This document shows positions 43,082-50,232 of a stretch of 64,000 bases of DNA, piece after piece. Both the position numbers and the translations under genes were made by a program. The notes beneath the pieces are model-generated. The model saw nothing but the letters and a program-made list of their open reading frames with translations. It did not search any database and had not been told where the DNA came from. The stretch comes from Muribaculaceae bacterium (GTDB taxonomy: Bacteria; Bacteroidota; Bacteroidia; Bacteroidales; Muribaculaceae): the NCBI GenBank assembly GCA_009775125.1, contig VSPD01000007.1, forward strand, positions 1-64,000, read 5' to 3'. Each line of letters opens with the position of its first letter. The stretch's first letter is position 1.

Positions 43082-43136
43082 AGCGTTTGATTGTCTATGC
43101 CGCAAAATTATACTCTAATCTCTGCGTCTTAAAAGA

Positions 43137-43556
43137 CTACAAGACGCATGGGAGCACGGATTTTTGAGCAATGTGAGAGATTTTGTAGGTGCGAACTGCG
43201 GCCGACCGTCCCGGCTCGCCTGTAGATTCAGTGTATTCGATTTTCGGGTAGCGGCCTTCACGCGAGCCAATCAGGTATTGGCGACCATCAGCAGCCGTGA
43301 CCACGAAAGCAATATGTTCGCCTTCGGGCAAAGGGTGAATGGTCGCAAACTCTAATTTGGACTTTTCCTGACGTGTGCCATTGACTTTTGAGCCGTCCCA
43401 TTGCAGAATCGGTCGGCCACTGAACTCTACGGTCTCAGAAGGCGCTGCAATGGCCACAACGCAGCCGCAGATAGAGTGCAGCATAACACCGGCCTGAAGG
43501 TCGGCACATCGCACGATTTGGATTTTCTTGATGCCGGGGAGAGATTGACAGCTCAT
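43137..43556 (-). CDS. Late-region protein of unknown function
   Basis: A 139-aa beta-rich protein just upstream of the head protease gene. The sequence GRQYLIGSREGRYPKIEYTESTGEPG resembles a small bacteriophage beta-sandwich, but no family is recognised. It may be a head decoration or completion protein. The gap upstream holds two TTTGTACGC copies that match the control-region motifs. Confidence 0.4.
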   Translation of the reverse strand: MSCQSLPGIKKIQIVRCADLQAGVMLHSICGCVVAIAAPSETVEFSGRPILQWDGSKVNGTRQEKSKLEFATIHPLPEGEHIAFVVTAADGRQYLIGSREGRYPKIEYTESTGEPGRSAAVRTYKISHIAQKSVLPCVL

Positions 43557-43637
43557 ATGGTGTTTATTTTGTGCAGTTTGTACGCTTTGTACGCTTTGGT
43601 AATTTTGCCGTCTGAAGTAAACGACATTTAACTTTCT

Positions 43638-44099
43638 TTAACTCGTTTTTCCTTGACTTTTTTTGCGCATACGCAGATACATCTGCCGGATAGATTCCCA
43701 GTTTGTTTCGGTCCGCTCGATGCCATGTTTATCCATGAAGTCATAAATGATGTCGGTGATCTGCACGTCATGGTCAAACAACTCGCAAAGTTCCAAGAAC
43801 ATCTGCGAACGGAACAATCTTTTGCAAGCCGACACGAGAGCCGTGCGGCCCGACTCGCTCAGGTAATTGCGAGTGGCCGGATTGATGCCCTTGAAGGTCG
43901 GCACTTCCACCGGAAGCAGCGCCGGGTCGGGTTTCTCCTGATACCCGCGAGGAGGCTGACGAAGCAATGAATATAGCACGGCTTGCGGAGCCGAGCCTCG
44001 TTGAAAAACGACGCGCTTGGTATCCTCGTCCCAATAATGATGACGTAGCCATTGGTCGAGGTAAGCGGGAGCTTGTATATAGATTGTGAACTGCGACAT
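43638..44099 (-). CDS. First late-operon protein, possibly DNA-binding
   Basis: A 153-aa basic protein, first gene after the control region and after a promoter box at 44134-44141. Its C-terminal end (MDKHGIERTETNWESIRQMYLRMRKK) is a helical segment like those of Bacteroides mobile-element regulators. No family is certain. A late regulator or packaging partner is possible from its place at the head of the structural genes. Confidence 0.45.
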   Translation of the reverse strand: MSQFTIYIQAPAYLDQWLRHHYWDEDTKRVVFQRGSAPQAVLYSLLRQPPRGYQEKPDPALLPVEVPTFKGINPATRNYLSESGRTALVSACKRLFRSQMFLELCELFDHDVQITDIIYDFMDKHGIERTETNWESIRQMYLRMRKKSQGKTS

Positions 44100-44133
44100 G
44101 CCAAAAATTGAAATATGAGTTGATTAGTTAATG

Positions 44134-44141
44134 CAAAGTTA
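44134..44141 (-). promoter_or_regulatory. -7 box of the late operon
   Basis: TAACTTTG on the - strand, about 35 bp before the first late gene. It is the only such box found between the control motifs and the structural genes. Confidence 0.5.
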
Positions 44142-44159
44142 CGAATAATTCTGATATTG

Positions 44160-44480
44160 ATTGAATCTGCGTTTACAAATAGTTAAAGACTAATTCAAAC
44201 TCAGTAGAAATTTTTCTTTAGGCAGGTGCATTTGTGCCGTACATTTGTACGGTTTTCCATTAATCCCAATATATCAACTACTTACATCCGTACTTTTTGC
44301 ATTAAAAAAAGTGCGCCGGAGAGTGCATCATTCGGTGAAGTTTGTACGTCAGTACATTCGTGCGCAAAAGTACGAAAAAAGTACGACATTTAATTCACTG
44401 ATTTACAAATGTAAACGCCAATTCTGTACGAATGTACTCTTTTTTTTACTTCATTACACACAAGAAAAAAAATAAATATA
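44160..44480. promoter_or_regulatory. Control region with repeated GTAC operators
   Basis: No gene is seen. GTACG-type motifs cluster: the perfect palindrome CCGTACA-TT-TGTACGG (44237-44252), a lone GTAC (44290-44293), GTACGTcaGTAC (44344-44355), GTACG-7 nt-GTACG (44370-44385), GTACGaatGTAC (44426-44437), and GCGTTTAC/GTAAACGC arms at 44168 and 44410. Similar TTTGTACGC motifs at 43580 and GTGTACGCATACGC at 44802 frame it. It looks like a multi-operator control region between early and late blocks, and could also be an iteron-like origin. Confidence 0.5.
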
Positions 44481-44485
44481 GAAAT

Positions 44486-44501
44486 TGTTTCACGTGGAAC
44501 G
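44486..44501 (+). promoter_or_regulatory. parS-like 16-bp site
   Basis: TGTTTCACGTGGAACG differs at two positions from the ParB-binding consensus TGTTTCACGTGAAACA and keeps the central CACGTG. No ParB or ParA gene is encoded in the phage, so any function would use host ParB. Confidence 0.4.
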
Positions 44502-44560
44502 TAAAACACTATATATCATCACATTAACCCAATTATCGAGCGTAACGAAGAGCGGTGGGC

Positions 44561-44667
44561 GCATACTCCCCCACGCCCCCTCCACGATGGATTTTGCGCT
44601 CGTGCCCGGGTGCATTGGCACGGCTGCACCCCATTCCCGACAACCTTCTTTCGGGGGGCGTGGGGGC
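44561..44667. other. GC-rich hairpin element
   Basis: CCCCCACGCCCCC (44568-44580) and GGGGGCGTGGGGG (44654-44666) form a perfect 13-bp stem enclosing GGGTGCA/TGCACCC (44608-44631) with an alternative CGTGCC/GGCACG arm. It has no gene and lies between the parS-like site and a + strand promoter. Confidence 0.45.
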
Positions 44668-44745
44668 GAGGCTAAAACGCCCGGTGAAGTGTCACTAACT
44701 CGATTACCGTAATCGACCTTGTGTCGCTTTGTTTTACAAAGAATA

Positions 44746-44777
44746 TTTGTCAATGCTATTGACAATAGCTAACTTTG
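44746..44777 (+). promoter_or_regulatory. Right-facing promoter with built-in operator
   Basis: TTTG (44746-44749), 20 nt, TAACTTTG (44770-44777) is a clear promoter on the + strand, opposite to all nearby genes. TTGTCAA/TTGACAA (44747-44765) is an inverted repeat between its boxes. It would start an RNA near 44785, whose first hairpin is CGTTT/AAACG with TGCGT/ACGCA (44792-44821). Confidence 0.45.
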
Positions 44778-44891
44778 CATGTATAATGGAGCGTTTTTGC
44801 GTGTACGCATACGCAGAAACGTATATATAAGACTCCAATAGGTTAAAACTATATAGAATAGAATGGTTTGCTACCCGAAAAGAGCAACCAA

Positions 44892-44926
44892 AAGCGGCGC
44901 ACCGTTGTGATAACGATGCGCCGCTT
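44892..44926 (-). terminator. Terminator of the early operon
   Basis: AAGCGGCGCA and TGCGCCGCTT pair in a 10-bp stem. On the - strand it is followed by TTTTGG and, a little later, CTTTTCGG. It lies 25 bp after the last early gene stop. Confidence 0.6.
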
Positions 44927-44951
44927 GCTTTGGCGAGATGATTGAAAATGT

Positions 44952-45431
44952 TCAATCTACAGGGGAGACAGAACCGAGCAGCCAGCCGACTTTGTGATTA
45001 GTCATGGCAGTGCAATATCCGAGATACAGCATAGCCTCGGCGACGTCGTTGAGTTCGATGTCGACCATTTCAGCAAGGTCGACAATGATTTCCTGGCTTG
45101 TACGCACTTCCATGGTCTTAGGATTGAAATTACCCCGGTTCATGGGGCGGTAGCCGGAGAGATAGCCCTCGATGATGGCAGTGAAGCGAGGAGCTTCTTT
45201 TTCTTGGTTTTCTTCCATAGGTGTTGAGATATTGAAATTTTTAATAGCGTTGTTGATATGATCGCGGAGAATGGGGAGGTCGGCCAGTTCGTTAAGAGCA
45301 AGAGTGCCGAGCGAATATCCGTCGGCCGCGGCTCGGATAACAGGGTGAAAGATTGTTCGCCCGGTAACATCATCATCATCGAAGGCACGAACCTCGATCA
45401 TGATTGTCGGCACGGTGGTAAGACGGCTCAT
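44952..45431 (-). CDS. Last early-operon protein, unknown
   Basis: A 159-aa acidic soluble protein, no family recognised. The middle (TPMEENQEKEAP) is charged, and the C-terminal part is helical. It overlaps the upstream gene by 4 bp and is followed by the early terminator, so it belongs to the early operon. Confidence 0.5.
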   Translation of the reverse strand: MSRLTTVPTIMIEVRAFDDDDVTGRTIFHPVIRAAADGYSLGTLALNELADLPILRDHINNAIKNFNISTPMEENQEKEAPRFTAIIEGYLSGYRPMNRGNFNPKTMEVRTSQEIIVDLAEMVDIELNDVAEAMLYLGYCTAMTNHKVGWLLGSVSPVD

Positions 45432-45670
45432 TCCTCACCTCCTTCCTCGGATTGAGCAGCGAGTTTTCCAGCTATATAGGAATCTGCTCCTTTTACGGTA
45501 CAAGCTTGAGTGCCGTAGCACCATACCGGTTCTTTGCCGATAATCTCCAGTTTGGAGTTTAGCCATACGCGATAAACGTATGGGAATTTGTGAGCCTTTT
45601 TTGCATCTTTGAGAGTTTTGAACAGCGTAGATGATTTTTCTTCCCAAAAGGCTTTTAGTATTTCGCTCAT
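45428..45670 (-). CDS. Small early phage protein
   Basis: An 80-aa protein with VWCYGTQACTVKGADSY and an acidic tail of several Glu. It overlaps both neighbours by 4 bp (translational coupling). No family recognised. Confidence 0.5.
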   Translation of the reverse strand: MSEILKAFWEEKSSTLFKTLKDAKKAHKFPYVYRVWLNSKLEIIGKEPVWCYGTQACTVKGADSYIAGKLAAQSEEGGEE

Positions 45671-45963
45671 TTCTCACCTCCTTTCTTCAAGTGGTAGGCA
45701 TGACCGTCGGCAGACAGCTCATAAGGACCAAAGCCGGTATGGTCGTACCTGTCACCGTTCGGGAGCGTCATGCCGAGGTATTCCCATCGGCGGAGATAGT
45801 CATTGTAGACATAGAGCATAACTTGCTCATTGCGCTCCCGGGCGAGTTGTTGATGGCGACGACGGATATAGACATAATCGCCACGGCCGGATTCGATTTC
45901 TACACGAGAAACGCGAGCCGGATAAAGGAACGACTCAAAGCGGTAGTGAACAGTGTCAGCCAT
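45667..45963 (-). CDS. Small early phage protein
   Basis: A 98-aa, Arg- and Tyr-rich soluble protein. The frame is open to 46053, but the ATG at 45963 overlaps the stop of the upstream gene by one base and gives a normal start, so it is preferred. No family recognised. Confidence 0.5.
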   Translation of the reverse strand: MADTVHYRFESFLYPARVSRVEIESGRGDYVYIRRRHQQLARERNEQVMLYVYNDYLRRWEYLGMTLPNGDRYDHTGFGPYELSADGHAYHLKKGGEK

Positions 45964-46343
45964 TATTCCGCACCTCCTTTCTTGACAGCTTTGAAATCGG
46001 CGAGAGTGGCGCGGAGGGCCCACACGATGCCCCAGGGCATAGCATAGAGACAATCAGAGGCCACGGCTTCACCGGCGACGATGTTGTCCTCGATGGTGAT
46101 GTTATGCCACCAAATGAAGCAGATGAGCACAGCAGCCACGGCCATAGAAACCTTTTCGCAGAAAGCGACACGGAGAATGTTCCGAGGCGTACAGTTGCAC
46201 TTAGTCCAGCTCCAAGCCATCGAGAGGGCGCGGGAGAGGCGCATGCCGAGGGTTGATGACTGGCGCAGAGATAGCGCATTGAGAATCACGACGGGCGAGT
46301 TAGAGCGGCGCCCGGGCGCTTTGAATAGAATGGTTTGATACAT
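45963..46343 (-). CDS. Early phage membrane protein behind a structured leader
   Basis: A 126-aa basic protein with one hydrophobic segment (SMAVAAVLICFIWW) near the middle, so probably membrane-bound. An upstream in-frame ATG at 46355 lies inside the long inverted repeat (46351-46372), whereas ATG 46343 is 8 nt after it; this makes 46343 the probable start and suggests the hairpin controls access. No family recognised. Confidence 0.5.
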   Translation of the reverse strand: MYQTILFKAPGRRSNSPVVILNALSLRQSSTLGMRLSRALSMAWSWTKCNCTPRNILRVAFCEKVSMAVAAVLICFIWWHNITIEDNIVAGEAVASDCLYAMPWGIVWALRATLADFKAVKKGGAE

Positions 46344-46350
46344 AACGCTT

Positions 46351-46607
46351 GGCATTATGAGTTTTACAGCAATAGGCAGACATAAAAACGGCTACCTTTC
46401 CGTTGCTGTAAAACTCATAATGCCTGTCCCAGAGGGACGATTAAGGGTTTTCGGAAAGGTAGCCGTAGAGGGCTACAATATGTTTTGGTCACGACACTAA
46501 TGTCGGGAGCAAATGGGCATAAAAAAAAGCCCAATGGTGTCGAGCGTCTAAACCTCCGCTCCAGGTGACAGGCAAACTGTCATGAGTTTTACAGCATTGC
46601 AAAGTTA
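46351..46607 (-). promoter_or_regulatory. Early-operon leader with mutually exclusive hairpins
   Basis: A - strand promoter box TAACTTTG is at 46607-46600. The following leader has four paired elements: S1 (46579-46596), P (46464-46452), S2 (46424-46403), P' (46403-46391) and S3 (46372-46351). S2 pairs with S3 over 22 perfect bp and with S1 over 15 bp, so these exclude each other. P pairs with P' over 13 bp around S2, which would give a pseudoknot with S2-S3. Two smaller hairpins (TGACAG/CTGTCA, CGACAC/GTGTCG) lie between. The layout resembles an attenuator. Confidence 0.5.
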
Positions 46608-46651
46608 CGACAAAGTGATGACACTACAAAATGATTTTGCGAAAAAATTTT

Positions 46652-47572
46652 TTAGGCGTTCAGCATTTCAAGGAAATCAGCTTCATCGATGATTTCAATG
46701 GGGCGTCCGGCAGCACGGTATTTTTCTGCAGTTTTCATTTTTCCGCTAAGGCCTTTTTCCCCAACGACACGAAGATCCTGGACTCCTACAACGAGGAGGT
46801 CTGTTTCTTGAGTGAGCCGTTCCGGAGCGTTGCCACCAATCTTCACAACTGCGGCTCGCGCTTCGTCGCGCTTCATTGAATCCATCTTTCCGGTGAATAC
46901 TACATTCATGCCGAAAAGCGGATTATCCGGGCGTGCATCGACGGCCACAGAGGAAGAATCGAACGTTTGGTATTTTCGATTTGAGTAGTCACGTAGGCAA
47001 AGTGATGGCGTAAACTCCCCGGGCGCAATAACACCAGGCTTTATTTTGGCCGAAATGAAGAAGTCATTAAAGATTGTTTCATTAGCTTCAGAAAGTCCAC
47101 GGAGTGCAAGCTCACACCAGCGTTTAGCGATGCCCACCGGGTCATCGGTATAGATGCAATCGTTATAAAGCTTATAGTTGAGATAGTCGAAGCTATATGA
47201 AACCTCGTTGAGCGTGCGACGACAAATCGCCTTGGCGTTGCAATAAGCGATTGGCTTGAAGTCAATGCCAAGACGTGTGAGCGTTCCGTAGAGTGAGCGA
47301 GCGGAGTTCCCTTCAGCAGACGAAACGGCCATGTCGAACTTGCTGAACAGCTCCTGAACTCGTGGCCACTGTGCCGAGAATGGAGCGAACGATTCAACCT
47401 GTGAGCGAGTGATGCCCGACATTACCATCAGGAAAGGAGCTTCAGGGTTGAAGAAAAATTCTTGTGGAGGTTGCTGCTGGCCATCAACAACCGGGATAAT
47501 TATGAGGTGGCAAATGCTGTTTTGCGCCTCATTCACGTTTTCGGCGTGAAAGAAAATGAAAGAAGGAGTCAT
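46652..47572 (-). CDS. BRCT protein with a degenerate DnaQ-type exonuclease domain
   Basis: A 306-aa protein. The C-terminal ~90 residues form a BRCT domain (LFGMNVVFTGKMDSMKRDEARAAVVKIGG, then TDLLVVGVQD). The N-terminal ~185 residues have the layout of DnaQ-like 3'-5' exonucleases fused to BRCT, but the first catalytic DxE position reads HAEN, and no clear HxxxxD motif is seen at the end. It may thus bind DNA without cutting it. ATG 47572 is chosen because promoter TATCTTTG (47603-47596) puts transcription after the upstream ATG. Confidence 0.68.
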   Translation of the reverse strand: MTPSFIFFHAENVNEAQNSICHLIIIPVVDGQQQPPQEFFFNPEAPFLMVMSGITRSQVESFAPFSAQWPRVQELFSKFDMAVSSAEGNSARSLYGTLTRLGIDFKPIAYCNAKAICRRTLNEVSYSFDYLNYKLYNDCIYTDDPVGIAKRWCELALRGLSEANETIFNDFFISAKIKPGVIAPGEFTPSLCLRDYSNRKYQTFDSSSVAVDARPDNPLFGMNVVFTGKMDSMKRDEARAAVVKIGGNAPERLTQETDLLVVGVQDLRVVGEKGLSGKMKTAEKYRAAGRPIEIIDEADFLEMLNA

Positions 47573-47595
47573 AAGAATAGAATGGTTGTTTTTCG

Positions 47596-47603
47596 CAAAG
47601 ATA
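47596..47603 (-). promoter_or_regulatory. -7 box of the BRCT gene
   Basis: TATCTTTG on the - strand; the start site would be near 47589, so the upstream ATG at 47620 is not used. Confidence 0.5.
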
Positions 47604-47684
47604 CGACAAATCAGCGACACAACAAAAAGCCCCCACCGGTGAAGGTGAGGGCCGAACCGCTCTTGAAATGAAATGGAGTGCTAA

Positions 47685-48083
47685 TCAAACAAGACGAAGA
47701 GCGGCCAGTTCTGTGCCGAGGCGATGAATGCCGGCCTCTATTTTTTCGAGCTGCTTGTCGGAGATTGGTGTGTCGCCTATGCGATATTGACGCATGAGGC
47801 TGTCATTGATTCCGAGATAGCGGCCAAGGGCGCTGACGTTAAACATCGAGTAATACTCGAAGAGCGAGGAGATGTCGAAGCGGAAGTCAATTTCCTCGTC
47901 AAGGAAGGCGGGAATGTCATCGCCAATTTCTTTGTATGTCTGAAGTATTTCATCAAGCGAGTTGAAGAAATCTTCTTTGGCCTCTTTAACGGTGTTGCCT
48001 GTACCGATGAGCTGCACTTTATCGCCGGTGGTATTGTAGGCGATATATGTGCCGTCCGATTGTTTTTCGATGCTTACTTTCAT
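47685..48083 (-). CDS. hicB: HicB-family antitoxin
   Basis: A 132-aa protein: an N-terminal HicB fold (IEKQSDGTYIAYNTTGDKV, EAKEDFFNSLDEILQTY) that masks the toxin, and a C-terminal HTH (MFNVSALGRYLGINDSLMRQYRIGDTP) that represses the operon. It follows hicA at the 3' side. A terminator-like hairpin sits between the two genes and could raise or lower their ratio. Confidence 0.88.
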   Translation of the reverse strand: MKVSIEKQSDGTYIAYNTTGDKVQLIGTGNTVKEAKEDFFNSLDEILQTYKEIGDDIPAFLDEEIDFRFDISSLFEYYSMFNVSALGRYLGINDSLMRQYRIGDTPISDKQLEKIEAGIHRLGTELAALRLV

Positions 48084-48120
48084 ATCAAGGGGTGTTAATG
48101 GGTTATTGAATATTGTTAAA

Positions 48121-48150
48121 AAGAGAGGGAGGGGAGCGCCCTCCCCCTCT
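48121..48150 (-). terminator. Terminator-like hairpin between hicA and hicB
   Basis: On the - strand, AGAGGG-GG-AGGG pairs with CCCTCCCTCT, followed by TTTTT. It is placed between toxin and antitoxin genes. Confidence 0.5.
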
Positions 48151-48154
48151 TGTG

Positions 48155-48334
48155 TTAGAAGCCGATTTGCTTTTTTAGAGCTTTCATCAGCCCGGGCCTG
48201 ATTTCCTGCGAGCCGTGTCTTTCGACTATCAGACGCTCGCCGGAGTCATTGACGTAGATGTCGTGTTTCTTACCGTGGGTGTACAATCTGTAGCCCTTTT
48301 CGGTGGCGATTTTAATCAGTTCTTTCCATTTCAT
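48155..48334 (-). CDS. hicA: HicA-family mRNA interferase toxin
   Basis: A 59-aa basic protein, shorter than usual ORF cut-offs. MKWKELIKIATEKGYRL begins the dsRNA-binding fold of HicA. VERHGSQEIRPGLMKALKKQIGF carries the family His-Gly near the middle (HGSxE). It would cleave mRNA when HicB is lost and thereby maintain the prophage or abort other infections. It is first in the operon, the common hicA-hicB order. Confidence 0.9.
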   Translation of the reverse strand: MKWKELIKIATEKGYRLYTHGKKHDIYVNDSGERLIVERHGSQEIRPGLMKALKKQIGF

Positions 48335-48365
48335 TATGTCAATGTTCTTGTTTTGATTAGCACTA

Positions 48366-48422
48366 CAAAGTTATAACATTTTCGTTATACCGCCAAATTT
48401 TTCAGTGAAAAAATAACGAAAA
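48366..48422 (-). promoter_or_regulatory. hicAB promoter and operator
   Basis: TAACTTTG on the - strand (48373-48366), start site near 48359. TTTTCGTTAT (48379-48388) and ATAACGAAAA (48413-48422) form a 10-bp inverted repeat upstream of it, a plausible HicB operator. Confidence 0.5.
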
Positions 48423-48554
48423 CGTGATATTTTTTATTCGAGGCCGTTCATGGCCGGACACAACCCCGATTCAGCCACAAATCAATGCGGTCGCGTAGCG
48501 TCAGCTTGTGTGGCGGAGGCGGCGGTACGCCGCATTTTATCTTCGGTAATGGCA

Positions 48555-49067
48555 TTATAGAAACAATGTCGGCTGTGGATTGAGTCGTTCGGAGCGGAGC
48601 TTCGCCAGAGATTCCTCGGCTTTCCTCTTGCGGGTCTTGGCCTCTTTCTCGTCGGTAATGGCGGTGTTGATCTGCTTCAGCAGTTCAATCTCGGCATTGT
48701 TCGTCTCGATGGTGCGACGCATTGACCCTGTGAAATGCTCATAAAGCACATCGTAGCATTCGGCCTGATACTTCTCCACCGACGGGCGAGCTTTCTCCGA
48801 CACGAGCGAAGCATCGATTGAGAATAACCACCCATAGGTGTATTTCAGTGGTAAGCATAGCATTTCACGCTCTTTCTCATCGTTGGCAACTGTGGTTATG
48901 GCAACCATAGTTGAAGCCAATAACGGGTGCCGTAGGATACGCTGACGCTGTGCAGCGAAGTCCACGCCGATAGCGGTGCAGATTGGTTTGATAGGGACGT
49001 AAATGTCCCCACCCTTTTCAACGGCCACAATGTCGATGCCGTTGATTTTGGTGATTGAGTTGGTCAT
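48555..49067 (-). CDS. Phage antirepressor (P22_AR_N type)
   Basis: A 170-aa protein. The N-terminal ~110 residues (INGIDIVAVEKGGDIYVPIKPICTAIGV, then QRQRILRHPLL) match the P22 antirepressor N-terminal domain, which binds and inactivates phage repressors. The C-terminal part is a basic coiled coil. ATG 49067 fits the domain start. It probably promotes the lytic switch against the CI-like protein at 55142; the target is inferred. Confidence 0.82.
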   Translation of the reverse strand: MTNSITKINGIDIVAVEKGGDIYVPIKPICTAIGVDFAAQRQRILRHPLLASTMVAITTVANDEKEREMLCLPLKYTYGWLFSIDASLVSEKARPSVEKYQAECYDVLYEHFTGSMRRTIETNNAEIELLKQINTAITDEKEAKTRKRKAEESLAKLRSERLNPQPTLFL

Positions 49068-49483
49068 TTTGTTGGTAAGAATAAAACGGGGAATAAATCT
49101 CGGAGGACAGAGCCATTCACGCAATAGCCACTGAATGACTTGTCCGCCTTGACGAGTTTAAAATCTCGGTTGTTGTATGACGTGGTGCAGAACTCCAGCA
49201 CCTTTTCGGAACCGACTTGCTGACCGTTTTGCCATAGTGTGTAACGGCCATGGCAAAACTGAACCTGAGAGGGGTCAACTTCTACTGAGAGGCACACATC
49301 AAAATCGACGATACCTGAGAGCTGGTGCTTCCGCTTCTCCGGGTCGCCCACGAAAAAGCAGAAGCCAACGGCTGTTGTCGCTTGATAGCCTCTCTCAGCG
49401 CCGTGGTCTTTCTCGTTAACGAGAGGTTCCCCGGCCATATACTTGTCATACTCGACTTGCGAGCAAAAGCGGTGCAGGATCAT
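49064..49483 (-). CDS. Early phage protein, unknown
   Basis: A 139-aa beta-rich soluble protein; a TTG six bases earlier is possible but ATG 49483 is better. It overlaps the antirepressor start by 4 bp. There is a His-Cys rich N-terminus (HRFCSQVEYDKYMAGE). No family recognised. Confidence 0.5.
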   Translation of the reverse strand: MILHRFCSQVEYDKYMAGEPLVNEKDHGAERGYQATTAVGFCFFVGDPEKRKHQLSGIVDFDVCLSVEVDPSQVQFCHGRYTLWQNGQQVGSEKVLEFCTTSYNNRDFKLVKADKSFSGYCVNGSVLRDLFPVLFLPTK

Positions 49484-49528
49484 AATCAATCTTCTTCTGA
49501 TTCATACCATTCTACTCCGTTGTATTTT

Positions 49529-49738
49529 TTATCGGCTTTCCCATGGATTGCGATCAGGTTCTGAGATGTTGAAGCAATCCACCATGCGGACTTCCTTGAA
49601 GCCGTCGGCTTTGTAATTAGAAAGAGCCGAGTCGATGCGCTGTTCAAGACGTTCGCCGTTTTCCACTGCGAACACACGGCATTCAGTGTGCCGGAAGTCT
49701 TTACCATCGGCGAGGTCGAAGATTACTTTGAAAATCAT
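49529..49738 (-). CDS. Small early phage protein
   Basis: A 69-aa protein whose start overlaps the preceding stop by 4 bp, which supports this frame over an overlapping alternative (49486-49707). MIFKVIFDLADGKDF suggests a small alpha/beta fold. No family recognised. Confidence 0.45.
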   Translation of the reverse strand: MIFKVIFDLADGKDFRHTECRVFAVENGERLEQRIDSALSNYKADGFKEVRMVDCFNISEPDRNPWESR

Positions 49739-49998
49739 ACTTCCATTTTGGGATTAGGTTGAACTCCACCGCGCTGAGCCAGTATATCAAAGCCTTTCAT
49801 CAAATCTTTAAGATATTTTGGGAGCATGTACCTTACTTGTGGGGTTTGCTCAAGTTGTTGTAGAATGTGGTAAACTGCGGTTTGATAACCGTTGAGAAAT
49901 GCGCCGCACATGTGTTTCAAGCCTTGGGCTTTGGCGTCTTTCTCATAGCTGACGGCCAGATCCATAAGGAGGTCAGCAAATTCTTCCGAGAAGTCCAT
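49735..49998 (-). CDS. Small helical early protein
   Basis: An 87-aa helical acidic protein with two Cys/Met-rich helices. It overlaps the next gene by 4 bp and begins 2 bp after its upstream neighbour. No family recognised. Confidence 0.48.
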   Translation of the reverse strand: MDFSEEFADLLMDLAVSYEKDAKAQGLKHMCGAFLNGYQTAVYHILQQLEQTPQVRYMLPKYLKDLMKGFDILAQRGGVQPNPKMEV

Positions 49999-50000
49999 GA

Positions 50001-50222
50001 TTATTTGCGATGTTTAGCGAAGTATGACAATATCATCAGACACATGCCGATGAGGCCCAGGGCGAGCAGGAAGAGGAGGGACGGAATCCACAGTGGTGCG
50101 GTAATCCACCACCACGACCACATCAGGAGGCCGCAGAATTTTAGCACCACGAAGGCGAGGAAAGTGGCAACGGCCACGATGAAGATTACTGCCGTTGCGG
50201 TTGATGATTGTTTTTTGTTCAT
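50001..50222 (-). CDS. Small membrane protein with two or three helices
   Basis: A 73-aa protein with hydrophobic stretches at about 10-28, 33-48 and 49-66 and a Trp-rich middle. No lysis genes are near. It may be an exclusion or early takeover protein, but this is inference. It lies between a lipoprotein gene and the helical 87-aa gene. Confidence 0.5.
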   Translation of the reverse strand: MNKKQSSTATAVIFIVAVATFLAFVVLKFCGLLMWSWWWITAPLWIPSLLFLLALGLIGMCLMILSYFAKHRK

Positions 50223-50232
50223 TTGATTAATT

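Noticed and set aside
44485..44712. 75-codon frame starting MFHVER
   Set aside because: The start is the parS-like site, and the rest is the GC-rich hairpin; a common artefact.
46351..46424. Invertible DNA switch (22-bp inverted repeats)
   Set aside because: Only about 30 bp lie between the arms, no promoter is inside and no invertase gene is nearby; an RNA role is simpler, though not excluded for the S1-S2 interval.
49486..49707. Alternative 73-codon frame
   Set aside because: The overlapping 49529-49738 frame has a 4-bp start/stop overlap with its neighbour and a more protein-like composition.
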